This document shows, one piece after another, positions 7,490 through 15,897 of a stretch of 64,000 bases of DNA (the first letter of the stretch is position 1; every line of letters begins with the position of its first letter). Below the pieces are notes generated by a model. That model had not been told where the DNA came from and did no database searches. It saw only the letters and a list, made by a program, of their open reading frames with translations. Where the stretch lies: positions 1 to 64,000 of the forward strand of contig JBDKRG010000056.1 of assembly GCA_039683515.1 (NCBI GenBank), in the 5' to 3' direction. Source of the DNA: JAJFUE01 sp039683515 (GTDB lineage: Bacteria > Sumerlaeota > Sumerlaeia > MVZB01). A program made the translations under genes and the position numbers.

Positions 7490-8713
7490 GTGGGTATTAT
7501 CGTTCAGAAATACGGTGGTTCGTCGGTCGCGGACGTCGAGCGGATCCGCGCCGTCGCCGGGCGCGTGATCGAGGAAGTCGACAACGGCCACCAGGTCGTG
7601 GTCGTCGTCTCGGCGATGGGCAAGACGACCGACAAGCTTCTCAAGATGGTCGCCGAGATCACCGAGCGGCCCGACCCGCGCGAGGTCGACATGCTGCTGT
7701 CCACCGGCGAGCAGGTCACGATCTCGATGCTGGCGATCATGCTCCAGTCCATGGGGCGCAAGGCCGTGTCGATGACCGGCCCGCAGGTCGGCATCCTGAC
7801 CGACTCGGCCCACCGCCGCGCCCGCATCCGCAGCATCAACGCCGAGACGATGAAAAAGGCGCTGAACAAGGGCAAGGTCGTGATCGTGGCCGGCTTCCAG
7901 GGGGCCACCGACGACGGCGAGATCACCACGCTCGGCCGCGGCGGCTCGGACACGACCGCGGTGGCCCTGGCGGCGGCGCTCAAGGCCGACCGCTGCGACA
8001 TCTACACCGACGTCGACGGCGTCTACACGACCGACCCGCGCGTCGTCCCCACCGCCCGCAAGCTCAAGAGCATCACCTACGACGAGATGCTCGAGCTCGC
8101 CAGCCTCGGCGCGAAAGTTCTTCACAGCCGTTCGGTCGAACTGGCCAAAAATTTCAATGTGCCTCTCCAGGTGCTCAGCAGCTTCAACCACGAGCCCGGG
8201 ACGATGGTCGTCAAGGAGTATCATATGATGGAAGATATCGTTGTCAGCGGCGTCGCGTTCAACCGCAACGAGGCCAAGATCTCGATCCTGGGCGTCCCCG
8301 ACACGCCCGGCATGGCCGCCAAGCTGTTCGGCTGCCTCGGCGCCACGGCGGTCGACGTCATCATCCAGAACGTCGCCGCCGACGACCGCAACGACATTTC
8401 GTTCACGGTCAACCGCGACGAGCTCGTCCAGGCCCGCGAGCTGAGCGAGAAATTCGCGGCCGAGGTCGGCGCGCGCGGCGTCACGACCGACGACGATATC
8501 GGCAAGGTCTCGGTGGTCGGCGTCGGCATGAAGAGCCACAGCGGCGTCGCCGCGGTGATGTTCGACGCACTGGCCAAGCAGGGGATCAACATCGAGCAGA
8601 TCACGACGTCCGAAATCAAGATCTCGGTCGTGATCCGCCGGGGCGACATCGACCGCGCCGTGCAGGCCATCCACGAGGCGTTCGAGCTCTCCGACGAGCC
8701 GGCCGGCAAGTAG
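7490..8713 (+). CDS. lysC: Aspartate kinase
   Basis: A 407-residue monofunctional aspartokinase of the LysC alpha type. It opens with K-Y-G-G-S-S at 6-11, includes the F-Q-G and G-R-G-G-S-D-T-T-A motifs and D-V-D-G-V-Y-T-T-D-P-R, and ends in two ACT domains (V-S-G-V-A-F-N... and V-S-V-V-G-V-G-M...). It phosphorylates L-aspartate, the first step to lysine, diaminopimelate, threonine and methionine; the ACT domains normally mediate feedback by lysine or threonine. The GTG at 7490 with GAGGTG upstream matches the family N-terminus; the frame is open further upstream without support. DapL of the same pathway is encoded 2.2 kb downstream. Confidence 0.95.
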   Translation: MGIIVQKYGGSSVADVERIRAVAGRVIEEVDNGHQVVVVVSAMGKTTDKLLKMVAEITERPDPREVDMLLSTGEQVTISMLAIMLQSMGRKAVSMTGPQVGILTDSAHRRARIRSINAETMKKALNKGKVVIVAGFQGATDDGEITTLGRGGSDTTAVALAAALKADRCDIYTDVDGVYTTDPRVVPTARKLKSITYDEMLELASLGAKVLHSRSVELAKNFNVPLQVLSSFNHEPGTMVVKEYHMMEDIVVSGVAFNRNEAKISILGVPDTPGMAAKLFGCLGATAVDVIIQNVAADDRNDISFTVNRDELVQARELSEKFAAEVGARGVTTDDDIGKVSVVGVGMKSHSGVAAVMFDALAKQGINIEQITTSEIKISVVIRRGDIDRAVQAIHEAFELSDEPAGK

Positions 8714-8792
8714 ATATGAGAGATGAGATATGAGAGATGAGATATGAGAGCGGGAAAGAACGTCTCAGCGCTCATCTCTCATCGCTCATCGC
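8714..8792. repeat. ATGAGAG tandem inverted repeat
   Basis: Between lysC and the next gene, degenerate copies of GATATGAGA(GATGA) run 5' to 3' and then recur inverted as CTCATCTCTCATCGCTCATC. The two arms can fold into a long imperfect hairpin. There is no T-run, and the downstream gene is on the same strand, so its effect on readthrough is uncertain. Confidence 0.65.
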
Positions 8793-8823
8793 AAAAACAG
8801 AATTGATTTGATCGGTATATCCG

Positions 8824-9753
8824 TTGGCCAATAGATTAAAGCCCATCGACTTCACGCAGGTCCAGACCGGCTCGATCCGCAAGCGCACCTATCGGCTCAG
8901 CGCCGACATGCTCGCCCGGATGCCCCGGCCGACCGAATCGCTTCAGAACTTCTTCCTCGGGCTGCCGCGCGTCGGCGAGTCGGCGGCGCTGCTCGGCGCG
9001 GCCGAGCTGCTCGCCCAGACGGCCCTTGCCCACGGCCCGATGCTGTGGGTCGTCGACGGCCGCGTGATGGAACTCGGCCTCAGCTCGCTTCTGGTTTATC
9101 TCATGCAGCGCGAGCTGGTGCAGTGCCTCGTGATGAACGGCGAGGCGGCCGTGCGCGACTACGAGCTGGCGTTCCACGGCCAGACCGTCGAGGACGTCGC
9201 CGAGGGGCTGAGCGACGGCCAGCTCGGCCTGACGCGCGAGACGGGCGAGGGGATCAACACCATCCTCAACGAGGGGGTCAAGCGCGGCTTCAGCCTCGGC
9301 GAGTGCGTCGGCCGCGGCATCCTCGACCGCCAGCCGCGGCATTTCGCGCAGAGCCTGCTGGCCACCGGCGCGGCGCGGCTCGTGCCGACGACCGTCCACG
9401 TCAGCCTCGGCGCGGACGGGTTCCAGCGCTACCCGGGCGCCGACGGCGCGATGATCGGCAAGGGGAGCCTCAAGGACGCCCAGAACCTTTCGAGCTTCAT
9501 CGCGTCGCTCACGCCGGGGGCGTTGATTGTCTGCCTGCACCACGATTACGCCCTCAACCAGGTGCTGCTGCATGCCCTGGCGCTGGCGCGCAACCTGAAC
9601 GACACGCTCAAGGGGATCAATTACCTGAGCCTCGGCGAGGCCGAGCCGTTTCCCGTCGAGCTGCCGCCGCTGGGCCGCGCGATGCGCCTGAACGGGCCGC
9701 TGGAGCTGATGCTGCCGTTGCTGCTGGGCGCGTTGTTTTGCCTCGTTGAATAG
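8824..9753 (+). CDS. Deoxyhypusine-synthase-like protein
   Basis: A 309-residue protein. Its layout resembles the bacterial deoxyhypusine-synthase-like family known from Planctomycetes and deltaproteobacteria: D-G-R-V-M-E-L-G-L near the N-terminus, V-M-N-G-E-A-A-V-R-D-Y-E-L-A, then a V-H-V-S-L-G-A-D segment followed by P-G-A-D-G-A-M-I-G-K, and a C-terminal L-N-G-P-L-E-L-M-L-P-L-L. The fold would bind NAD and possibly spermidine, but bacteria lack eIF5A, so the substrate is unknown. The TTG at 8824 is the only start that retains the N-terminus, and there is no strong ribosome site. Function name is tentative. Confidence 0.6.
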   Translation: MANRLKPIDFTQVQTGSIRKRTYRLSADMLARMPRPTESLQNFFLGLPRVGESAALLGAAELLAQTALAHGPMLWVVDGRVMELGLSSLLVYLMQRELVQCLVMNGEAAVRDYELAFHGQTVEDVAEGLSDGQLGLTRETGEGINTILNEGVKRGFSLGECVGRGILDRQPRHFAQSLLATGAARLVPTTVHVSLGADGFQRYPGADGAMIGKGSLKDAQNLSSFIASLTPGALIVCLHHDYALNQVLLHALALARNLNDTLKGINYLSLGEAEPFPVELPPLGRAMRLNGPLELMLPLLLGALFCLVE

Positions 9754-9758
9754 CAGTA

Positions 9759-9796
9759 GTCGAATCGGATTCGACCGGTCCGCCCGTTCGGGCGGA
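9759..9796. repeat. Pair of short palindromes
   Basis: A 17-nt palindrome (GTCGAATC-G-GATTCGAC) is followed by a tight hairpin, TCCGCCCG-TT-CGGGCGGA at 9779-9796. They fill the gap between two plus-strand genes. No T-run follows, so these may be operator-like or structural rather than a terminator. Confidence 0.5.
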
Positions 9797-9826
9797 TGAA
9801 CACGACCGCGACAACAGGCGCCCTGC

Positions 9827-10876
9827 ATGCCGCCGAAAAAACGCCAGTCCCAGCTCCCGCCGACCATTGTCATTTCCGAACTGCGCCGCCGCGTGACGTT
9901 CGTCCTCGGCGTCGTTTTGTTTTTCATCATGTTCGGCATGATCGGCTATCACCGGCTGGAACAGATCCCGTGGCTGATGTCGCTGTATTACACGGTGAGC
10001 GTGCTGACGACGCTGGGCCTGCCGGTCGTCCCGGCCCACCGCGCGACGCAGACGCTGACGATCGTGCTGGCGCTCGGCGGGATCGGCTTTTTCCTGTATG
10101 CCATCGGCCTGGTCGCCCAGATCATTTTTTCACGCGATTTCCAGCGCGTTCTCGTTCGCAGAAAGGCGCAGAAGCGAATGAAGCAGCTCAAGAACCACTA
10201 TATCATCTGCGGTTTCGGCCGCATCGGCGAGAAGGTCGCGCGCGACCTGATCCGGCACGGCGACACCGTCGTCGTCATCGAGCGCGACGAGACCGTCCTG
10301 GCGCGCATCGAGCTCGACGGCCTGAACGTCGTCCGCGGCGAGGCGTCGAGCGAGGATCTCCTCGAACAGGCGGGGCTGGCGCGGGCGCGCTCCATCATCG
10401 TCGTCACCGGCTCGGACGCCGAAAACGTGCTCATCACGATGACCGCCCACCAGTTGGCGCCGTCGGTCCCGGTCATCGCCCGCTGTGAGGCCGAGGCCAA
10501 CTCGATCAAGCTGACGCGCGCCGGGGCCACCCGCGTCGTCACGCTCCACGACACCGGCGCCGCCCAGATCGCGCTGGCCGCGACCAAGCCGTTCGTGATC
10601 GACCTGCTCGCGCTGGCCACCGGCACCGGCCAGCAGGCGTTTCAGATCGTCGAGCTGGTGGTTCCGGAAAAGTCGCCGGTGGCGGGGCAGAACCTGCGCC
10701 GGCTCGGGCTGGGGTCGCGCTTCGGCGTGATCGTCATCGGCATCAAGCCGGCCAAGGAAGCCGATCTGCAGTTCAACCCGTCGGCCGACGCCCGGCTTTG
10801 CGAGGGCGACATGTTCATCGCCGTCGGCCGCGCCGAAAAGCTCCAGGAACTCGAGAACATGCTCGCCGGCGCGTGA
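9827..10876 (+). CDS. TrkA-type potassium channel protein with altered filter
   Basis: A 349-residue protein with two transmembrane helices (about residues 24-44 and 70-95) bracketing a pore loop, then an RCK module: TrkA-N with H-Y-I-I-C-G-F-G-R-I-G at about 125 and conserved E-R-D at the end of beta 2, and a TrkA-C domain at the C-terminus. That is the layout of MthK/YugO-like K+ channels. The pore loop reads T-T-L-G-L-P-V-V where T-V-G-Y-G-D is expected, so the second filter Gly is Pro and potassium selectivity may be lost. Start codon has only a weak ribosome site. Confidence 0.85.
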   Translation: MPPKKRQSQLPPTIVISELRRRVTFVLGVVLFFIMFGMIGYHRLEQIPWLMSLYYTVSVLTTLGLPVVPAHRATQTLTIVLALGGIGFFLYAIGLVAQIIFSRDFQRVLVRRKAQKRMKQLKNHYIICGFGRIGEKVARDLIRHGDTVVVIERDETVLARIELDGLNVVRGEASSEDLLEQAGLARARSIIVVTGSDAENVLITMTAHQLAPSVPVIARCEAEANSIKLTRAGATRVVTLHDTGAAQIALAATKPFVIDLLALATGTGQQAFQIVELVVPEKSPVAGQNLRRLGLGSRFGVIVIGIKPAKEADLQFNPSADARLCEGDMFIAVGRAEKLQELENMLAGA

Positions 10877-10881
10877 TTCAT

Positions 10882-10945
10882 ACGCCAAGACGCCAAGAAC
10901 GCCAAGATTTGATTCTTATTCTTGGCGAACTTGGCGTCTTGGCGT
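10882..10945. repeat. ACGCCAAG tandem inverted repeat
   Basis: Three degenerate copies of ACGCCAAG(A) at 10882-10907 recur inverted at 10920-10945, matching at 24 of 26 positions. The gap lies between the convergent channel and dapL genes, so the hairpin may end transcription from both sides. Its word-repeat design matches other intergenic hairpins here although the word differs. Confidence 0.75.
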
Positions 10946-10961
10946 TCAGAAACTCTGCTGG

Positions 10962-12197
10962 TCAGAACACGAATTTGATTCCGGCCAGGCGCTCCTTGAG
11001 CCGGACCATCAGGGCGTCCTCGCCGGCTTCGCCGCGGCTCACGTCATAGGTCGCCGAGAAGCGCAGCATCTGGCCCTCGTCGTACGGGACCGTGCAGATC
11101 ATTTTTTCGCGAATGAGCCACTGGCTGACGGCCTCGGCGTTCTCGAACTGCACGCCGCCCTCGACGCCCTTGGGGGCCTTGACCATCAGGAAGTACGTGC
11201 CGCCCGGCATGCGCGCGTCGAAGCCGAGCTCGCGGAGCGTGGCGACCATCTTCTTGAGACGGCGCTCGTACTTCACCCGCGTGTTCCGCACGATCGACGG
11301 GTCGTCCATGCCGACGACCGCCGCCTCCTGGATCGCCTTGAACTGGCCCGAATCGGTGTTGTCCTTCATGTCGGCGTAGGCCTGGACGAGCTTCGGGTGG
11401 CCGCAGACGAACCCCAGCCGCCAGCCGATCATGTCGAAGCCCTTGCTCATCGTGTGGGTCTCGAGGCCGACTTCCTTGGCGCCGTCGACGGCGAGGAAGC
11501 TGAGCGGCTTGACGCCGTAAGTCAGGACGATGTGCGCGGCGTCGTTCACGACGACGATCTGGTTCTTGCGCGCGAAGTCGATGACGCGCTTGAAGAACTC
11601 GACCGTGGCGAGCTGGCCCGTCGGGCTGTTCGGGTAGTTGAGGACCATCAGCTTGGCCCGCCGCACGATGTCGGCCGGGATCGCGCCGAAGTCCGGGTAG
11701 TAGTCGTTCTTTTCCTCGAGCAGCATGTTGTAGACTTCGCCGCCGAAATACTTCGTCCACGTCCCGGCGACGGGGTAGCCGGGCGCGGTCATCAGGCAGA
11801 CGTCGCCGGGGTTGATCAGCATGCCGGGCAGCAGCGCCAGCGCCGGCTTGGAGCCGATGCAGTGGTTGATCTCGCACGCCGGGTCGAGCTCGACGCCGTA
11901 TTCGCGCTTCATGAACCGGGCGGCGGCGTCCTTGTAGGCCTGGATGCCGTTGTCGGCGTAGCCGCGGTTGGCCGGGTCGTTGATCGCCTTTTCCATCGCC
12001 TTGCGGACGTTCTCGGGCGCCATCGAGTCGTTCTCGCCGATGCCGAAGTCGAGCAGTTCGGTCTCGGGGTGCGCGGCCAGGGCCGCCCGCTTGGCGCGCT
12101 TGATTTTTTCGAATTTATAAATGGCATTGGACTTGCCGTAATTCACCCCGCCGATGCGGTCGGAGAAAAGCTGCTGGAACCAGGGATCGGAACTCAT
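10962..12197 (-). CDS. dapL: LL-diaminopimelate aminotransferase
   Basis: A 411-residue class I/II PLP-dependent aminotransferase, the usual DapL length. The N-terminal I-G-G-V-N-Y-G-K and L-D-F-G-I-G-E-N-D segments, the N-Y-P-N-S-P-T-G-Q motif, N-D-A-A-H binding PLP, and the Schiff-base lysine in T-M-S-K-G-F-D-M-I-G-W-R are all present. DapL converts tetrahydrodipicolinate plus glutamate directly to LL-diaminopimelate, bypassing acylated intermediates on the way to lysine and peptidoglycan. The ATG at 12197 follows GAGG by 7 nt. lysC nearby supports the assignment; another aminotransferase of this subgroup is the alternative. Confidence 0.82.
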   Translation of the reverse strand: MSSDPWFQQLFSDRIGGVNYGKSNAIYKFEKIKRAKRAALAAHPETELLDFGIGENDSMAPENVRKAMEKAINDPANRGYADNGIQAYKDAAARFMKREYGVELDPACEINHCIGSKPALALLPGMLINPGDVCLMTAPGYPVAGTWTKYFGGEVYNMLLEEKNDYYPDFGAIPADIVRRAKLMVLNYPNSPTGQLATVEFFKRVIDFARKNQIVVVNDAAHIVLTYGVKPLSFLAVDGAKEVGLETHTMSKGFDMIGWRLGFVCGHPKLVQAYADMKDNTDSGQFKAIQEAAVVGMDDPSIVRNTRVKYERRLKKMVATLRELGFDARMPGGTYFLMVKAPKGVEGGVQFENAEAVSQWLIREKMICTVPYDEGQMLRFSATYDVSRGEAGEDALMVRLKERLAGIKFVF

Positions 12198-12280
12198 GGT
12201 CGGGCCTCGCGAAATAAGGATAGGCGCGCGCGGCGGCGCGCCGATCCATACTTTAGTAAAATGCGAGGGAATTCGCAAGA

Positions 12281-12341
12281 GCCCACGGACTTGCACGGAC
12301 GAGCACTGACAGGCACGGACTTGCACGGACAGCACGTGGGC
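12281..12341. repeat. CACGGACTTG tandem repeat with inverted ends
   Basis: Several degenerate copies of (G)CACGGACTTG are closed by GCCCACG (12281-12287) and CGTGGGC (12335-12341). The block lies between the dapL start and the stop of the next minus-strand gene. A related block, GGGCACGGACGGGCACGGAC, is at 37137-37200. Confidence 0.65.
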
Positions 12342-12343
12342 GG

Positions 12344-13792
12344 TTAACCCTCGGGGGCGCGGGCAAGATGAACCGCGATGTCGCCCGGACTGTTGTATCC
12401 TTTGGACCAGTTATACTCCACTGTGCCGCGGTCGTCCGCGCGGTCCGGGCCGATGCTGTAGATCAGGGTTTCATTGGGTTGTTGGATGATCTTGAGCGGG
12501 GCGCCTGAAAACGGATCCGTGCGGCTTGTTTTCTGATCGATCGCCATGTCCAATCCGGCGAGGCCGACGCTCAGCCGCGCCTGGTCGAGCAGCGCCGCTT
12601 CGTGAAAGCCAGGGACGAAGAAAACATATTTTTGAACCAGAAGGCCGTATTTCGATTCGTCGACGAGCTCTTTTTCGGGTTCATAAATTTTCTCGGGCCG
12701 GAATTTCTCCATCTGTTCGGCATAATACTGGTCGAAATTCACCATCGATGTGTCGGCTGTGGCTTTTAACACCGTTGCATCAAATGCGGGGTTGACGCTT
12801 TGGGAGAGGGTTTGCATCGGATGGTCGTAGAGCCTGACCAGATATGTCCCTCGATCGCGGATCCCGGTGTTCGACGATTGGATCTCTCGATAAAACAAAT
12901 CCGCAAGCGGGCCGTTGAGCGATTTCACGACAAAGTAGCGGTTGGCGCGATACGAAATTTCCAATTGGCGGCGGAAATCGTTCTGGGGGGTTGATGTCAA
13001 CTCGCCGCGCAGTTTCTTTGCGAGTTCGACATCCAGCGGGCCGCGAACCAGTTGCTTCAGCGCATCGCTCGCAGGGCGGTTCAGCGTGTTGAAGGCAATC
13101 ATTTGGTCAAGCAGATCCGGCTCGTCGGCCGATCTGGCGAATTTTCCGAGGGCCAGGATGATTTCGGCCGCGCCGGCGGGATCGCCCTCGTCCATCCGGC
13201 GGCGGCACTCGGCGACAAGGGCGAGCGAGATCGAACCAAACAGAAATGAATACGGGTTGTGGAGTTTCGACAGATTTTCGTCGGTCATGGTTGCGGCGTC
13301 TTCGCAGGTGAGCTCGGGGAAGCCGCCGGCATCGGCCATTTGAATCATGTCGGCGAGGAACTCCCGGTGTTCGCGCAGCCAGCGCAATTGCTCGGGATTG
13401 AGCGGCTGATCGGGCGTATATTCAGGGGCGTTGGGGCCGCTAAAGAGGTTGCTCAGCTCGCTGCGCAGGCTGCTGTTCAGATACTCGCGCCACTTTTCCA
13501 GGAGCCGGAGATTTTCCGCGCCGGGGTTTTGGGTTCGCGCGTGGTCGATGAATTGCTTCTGCAAATTTTGCCATTCGGTGTCGGGGCTGGCGAGGAGGCC
13601 GGATGGTGTCTTGGAACTGGCCGCGGGCGTGAGCTTCAAAAGCCCGGGGGGAGGGGAGAGCCGGTCCTGCGGGATGGCGTGATCCGCGAACAGGATTTTC
13701 AGGGTGATCAGCGCGGCCAGCGGGATGCCCAATACGGCGGCCAGCGCGATCCAGAATGCCCGGCGCCAGCGGATTGGTTTTTTCTCGACCAT
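12344..13792 (-). CDS. Membrane-anchored protein of unknown function
   Basis: A 482-residue protein with a short basic cytoplasmic tail (K-K-P-I-R-W-R-R), one N-terminal transmembrane helix at about residues 12-36 and a long, mostly helical outer domain with no motif I recognise. The C-terminus contains I-Y-S-I-G-P-D-R-A-D-D-R-G-T-V and G-D-I-A-V-H, a signature seen at the ends of pseudopilin-like and other secreted proteins in planctomycete-type bacteria. The ATG at 13792 has GGGAG upstream and is preferred over a start nine codons earlier. It is divergent from the downstream glycosyltransferase. Function unknown. Confidence 0.75.
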   Translation of the reverse strand: MVEKKPIRWRRAFWIALAAVLGIPLAALITLKILFADHAIPQDRLSPPPGLLKLTPAASSKTPSGLLASPDTEWQNLQKQFIDHARTQNPGAENLRLLEKWREYLNSSLRSELSNLFSGPNAPEYTPDQPLNPEQLRWLREHREFLADMIQMADAGGFPELTCEDAATMTDENLSKLHNPYSFLFGSISLALVAECRRRMDEGDPAGAAEIILALGKFARSADEPDLLDQMIAFNTLNRPASDALKQLVRGPLDVELAKKLRGELTSTPQNDFRRQLEISYRANRYFVVKSLNGPLADLFYREIQSSNTGIRDRGTYLVRLYDHPMQTLSQSVNPAFDATVLKATADTSMVNFDQYYAEQMEKFRPEKIYEPEKELVDESKYGLLVQKYVFFVPGFHEAALLDQARLSVGLAGLDMAIDQKTSRTDPFSGAPLKIIQQPNETLIYSIGPDRADDRGTVEYNWSKGYNSPGDIAVHLARAPEG

Positions 13793-13897
13793 AAATCGCT
13801 CCCGAATCAATAGACGCACATACGGCCGGAAAGTTGGCGAAAATTTATTAACATGAATCGGGAACCGCTTGCAAAAGTGTCAACGCCGGACCGATTC

Positions 13898-13961
13898 AGA
13901 GGGAAACCGTTGAAACGGTTTCCCGGGGGCAGGGTTGCTTGGCCCCCGCGATCAAGAGATG
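13898..13961 (+). repeat. Two-hairpin dispersed element, copy 1
   Basis: A first hairpin, GGAAACCG-TTGAAA-CGGTTTCC type, is followed by a second of GGGGGC...GCCCCC type and then CGCGATCAA. A near-identical element is at 55843-55909. In that copy C-to-T changes in the first stem leave G-T wobble pairs, which suggests the folded form matters. Orientation is arbitrary. Confidence 0.65.
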
Positions 13962-13963
13962 GG

Positions 13964-14035
13964 ATTTCAGTTCGGAGTTCAAGCTTCAGCTTGCTGTTCT
14001 ATGAGCAAACTGAAGTTTGAACTCCGAACTGAAAT
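13964..14035. repeat. 32-bp inverted repeat (large hairpin)
   Basis: Arms at 13964-13995 and 14004-14035 match at 30 of 32 positions with an 8-nt spacer. It includes GTTCAAACTTCAGTTTGC, of which an almost identical 18-mer occurs at 57949-57966, upstream of an ABC transporter gene. Confidence 0.85.
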
Positions 14036-14107
14036 TTCCCGGGCGCGTGGCTTTTTTCGTGTATTTCGTGTTTTGCATTTCTGTATCCTGCTGGTCGGGA
14101 GACCACG

Positions 14108-15742
14108 ATGCTCGAGGCCAACGTCATCACCGCCACAAACCCCCAAGCGGAACCCGCCGAAACCGCGCGCCGGCCGGCGCTTTTCTGGCGGCTCGTGCCG
14201 TGGGTTTTGATCGTTCTGGGGACGGCCTCCGTCGCGCTCACGCAGCGCGGGATCGGGTTTACGTGGGACGAGGCTTATTACTACGTGCCGTCGAAGATGG
14301 CCGGCGAGTGGGTGGCCGAGATCTTTCGCGGCAATCACCCGTTCGACGCCGCGACCATCGACAAATACTGGGAGCCGCGCCATGAGCACCCGAGCGTCGG
14401 CCGGCTTCTTTCCGGCGTCGCGCTCCAGCTCTTTCCCGGCCAGCGCCCATATCTGGCCATGCGCCTGCCGATGGCCCTTCTGTTCGGATTCACGCTGGCG
14501 CTGATCTTGCTCATCGGGCGGCGCTGCTGGTCGAACCGGGCGGGGCTGTTCGCGGCGATCCTGTACGCGATGCTGCCGCGCGTCTTCGGCCACGAGCACT
14601 TCGCCACGCTCGAGCCGCCGCTCCTGTTCATGACGATGCTCGTCGTGTATTGCTTCCTGCGCGGGCTGGACTCGCCGGTGTGGGCGGCGATCACCGGCGT
14701 GGCGTGGGGGGTGCTGCTCGCGACCAAGATCAACGGCTTTTTCCTGCCGGTTCCGCTCGTCCTGTGGGCGCACCTTTACGCCCGGCCGCGCTACGTCAAC
14801 AACCTGTTTTCGATGGTCACGCTCGGGCCGATCGCGATGGTGGCCTCCTGGCCGTGGCTGTGGCACGACACCGCCAAGCGACTCCTCAATTACCTGATGT
14901 TCCACACCGAGCACCAGAAGATCAGCGTCTTCTTCATGGGCCTGATGTGGGGCGACCAGCACACGGCGCCGTGGTTCTACCCGGCCGTGATCATTGGGGT
15001 CTCGGTGCCGCTGACGATCCTGCTCGTGTTCGTCATCGGGTTCGCCCGTTCGGTGGCCGCGCCGCGGCGGCGCCCGTTCGAGGCGCTGTGCCTGTTCTGC
15101 ATCCTGGTCATGATGGGCGTGGCGAGCGTCCCGGGGATCCCGAAATACGACGGCGAGCGGCTGTTCCTGACGGTGTTCCCGTTCCTGGCGCTGCTCGGCG
15201 GGGCGGCGATCGGCTCGGCGCTCGACCAGATCGGAAAGCCGGCGATGGCGAGGCTCGCGGCGGCCGGCGCGGCGTTGGTTCTGCTGGCCGACGGCGGCGT
15301 GGCGATCGGCCGTTATCACCCATACCTGCTCTCGTATTTCAACCCGATCGTCGGCGGCCTGCCCGGCGCGGCCGGGCGGTTCGAGGCGACCTACTGGGGC
15401 GAGGCGCTCAACGACGACCTGATCCGCGCGATCAATCATCTGCCCGACGGCTCGACGCTCAAGGGGGTCGCGTTCAACGACGGCACCATGATGCTGCTGC
15501 AGGAATGGGGGCTGATCAAGCCGACGATCACGATCGGCGGGGCGGCGCGCGGCACGTATTTCGACTACCACCTCGTGCAGAACCGCCGCGGGATGTTCAG
15601 CCGCATCGAGCGGACGCTGGTCGACACCGACATGTTCCCGATGGTCTACGCCCAGCGCAAAATGGGCGTGCCGCTGATGATGATCTACAAGACCGGCCCG
15701 CAGTTCGAGCAGGCGTGGCGGAAGATGAAATTTGAAGAGTGA
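14108..15742 (+). CDS. GT39/ArnT-like glycosyltransferase
   Basis: A 544-residue polytopic membrane protein. After one N-terminal helix comes an extracytoplasmic loop with T-W-D-E-A-Y-Y-Y, the acidic pair typical of the PMT/ArnT (GT-C) fold, then H-E-H-P-S and G-H-E-H-F-A-T-L-E-P-P-L, and about ten further helices. Such enzymes move a sugar from a polyprenyl-phosphate carrier to lipid, glycan or protein outside the cytoplasmic membrane. GGGAG precedes the ATG. The last codons (K-F-E-E) are part of the AGAGTGA repeat that follows. Acceptor unknown. Confidence 0.85.
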   Translation: MLEANVITATNPQAEPAETARRPALFWRLVPWVLIVLGTASVALTQRGIGFTWDEAYYYVPSKMAGEWVAEIFRGNHPFDAATIDKYWEPRHEHPSVGRLLSGVALQLFPGQRPYLAMRLPMALLFGFTLALILLIGRRCWSNRAGLFAAILYAMLPRVFGHEHFATLEPPLLFMTMLVVYCFLRGLDSPVWAAITGVAWGVLLATKINGFFLPVPLVLWAHLYARPRYVNNLFSMVTLGPIAMVASWPWLWHDTAKRLLNYLMFHTEHQKISVFFMGLMWGDQHTAPWFYPAVIIGVSVPLTILLVFVIGFARSVAAPRRRPFEALCLFCILVMMGVASVPGIPKYDGERLFLTVFPFLALLGGAAIGSALDQIGKPAMARLAAAGAALVLLADGGVAIGRYHPYLLSYFNPIVGGLPGAAGRFEATYWGEALNDDLIRAINHLPDGSTLKGVAFNDGTMMLLQEWGLIKPTITIGGAARGTYFDYHLVQNRRGMFSRIERTLVDTDMFPMVYAQRKMGVPLMMIYKTGPQFEQAWRKMKFEE

Positions 15743-15815
15743 AGGGGGAAGAGTGAAGAGTGAAAAAGTTTCCCTTACACTCTTCCCCCTTCCCCCTTCA
15801 CTCTTCACTCTTCAT
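15734..15815. repeat. AGAGTGA tandem inverted repeat
   Basis: GAAGAGTGAAGGGGGAAGAG-type words run from the last codons of the glycosyltransferase gene to about 15762 and recur inverted from about 15778 to 15814. They can form a long A/G versus C/T hairpin. The stop codon of the upstream gene lies inside the left arm. Confidence 0.75.
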
Positions 15816-15897
15816 TTGACTTTTCGGGGCGCGGTTGGTTAGCTGTGGGATTGGTGTTTTGGTAACACATGTCAACGTATCCCACGAGGTTGAATCC

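Larger units (their letters stand above)
13793..14107. other. Divergent intergenic region with two repeats
   Basis: This 315-nt region separates divergent genes. It contains the two-hairpin dispersed element (13898-13961), a large inverted repeat (13964-14035) and, near its right end, a TATCCT hexamer that could be a -10 for the glycosyltransferase. No reading frame with plausible coding sequence was seen. Confidence 0.6.
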
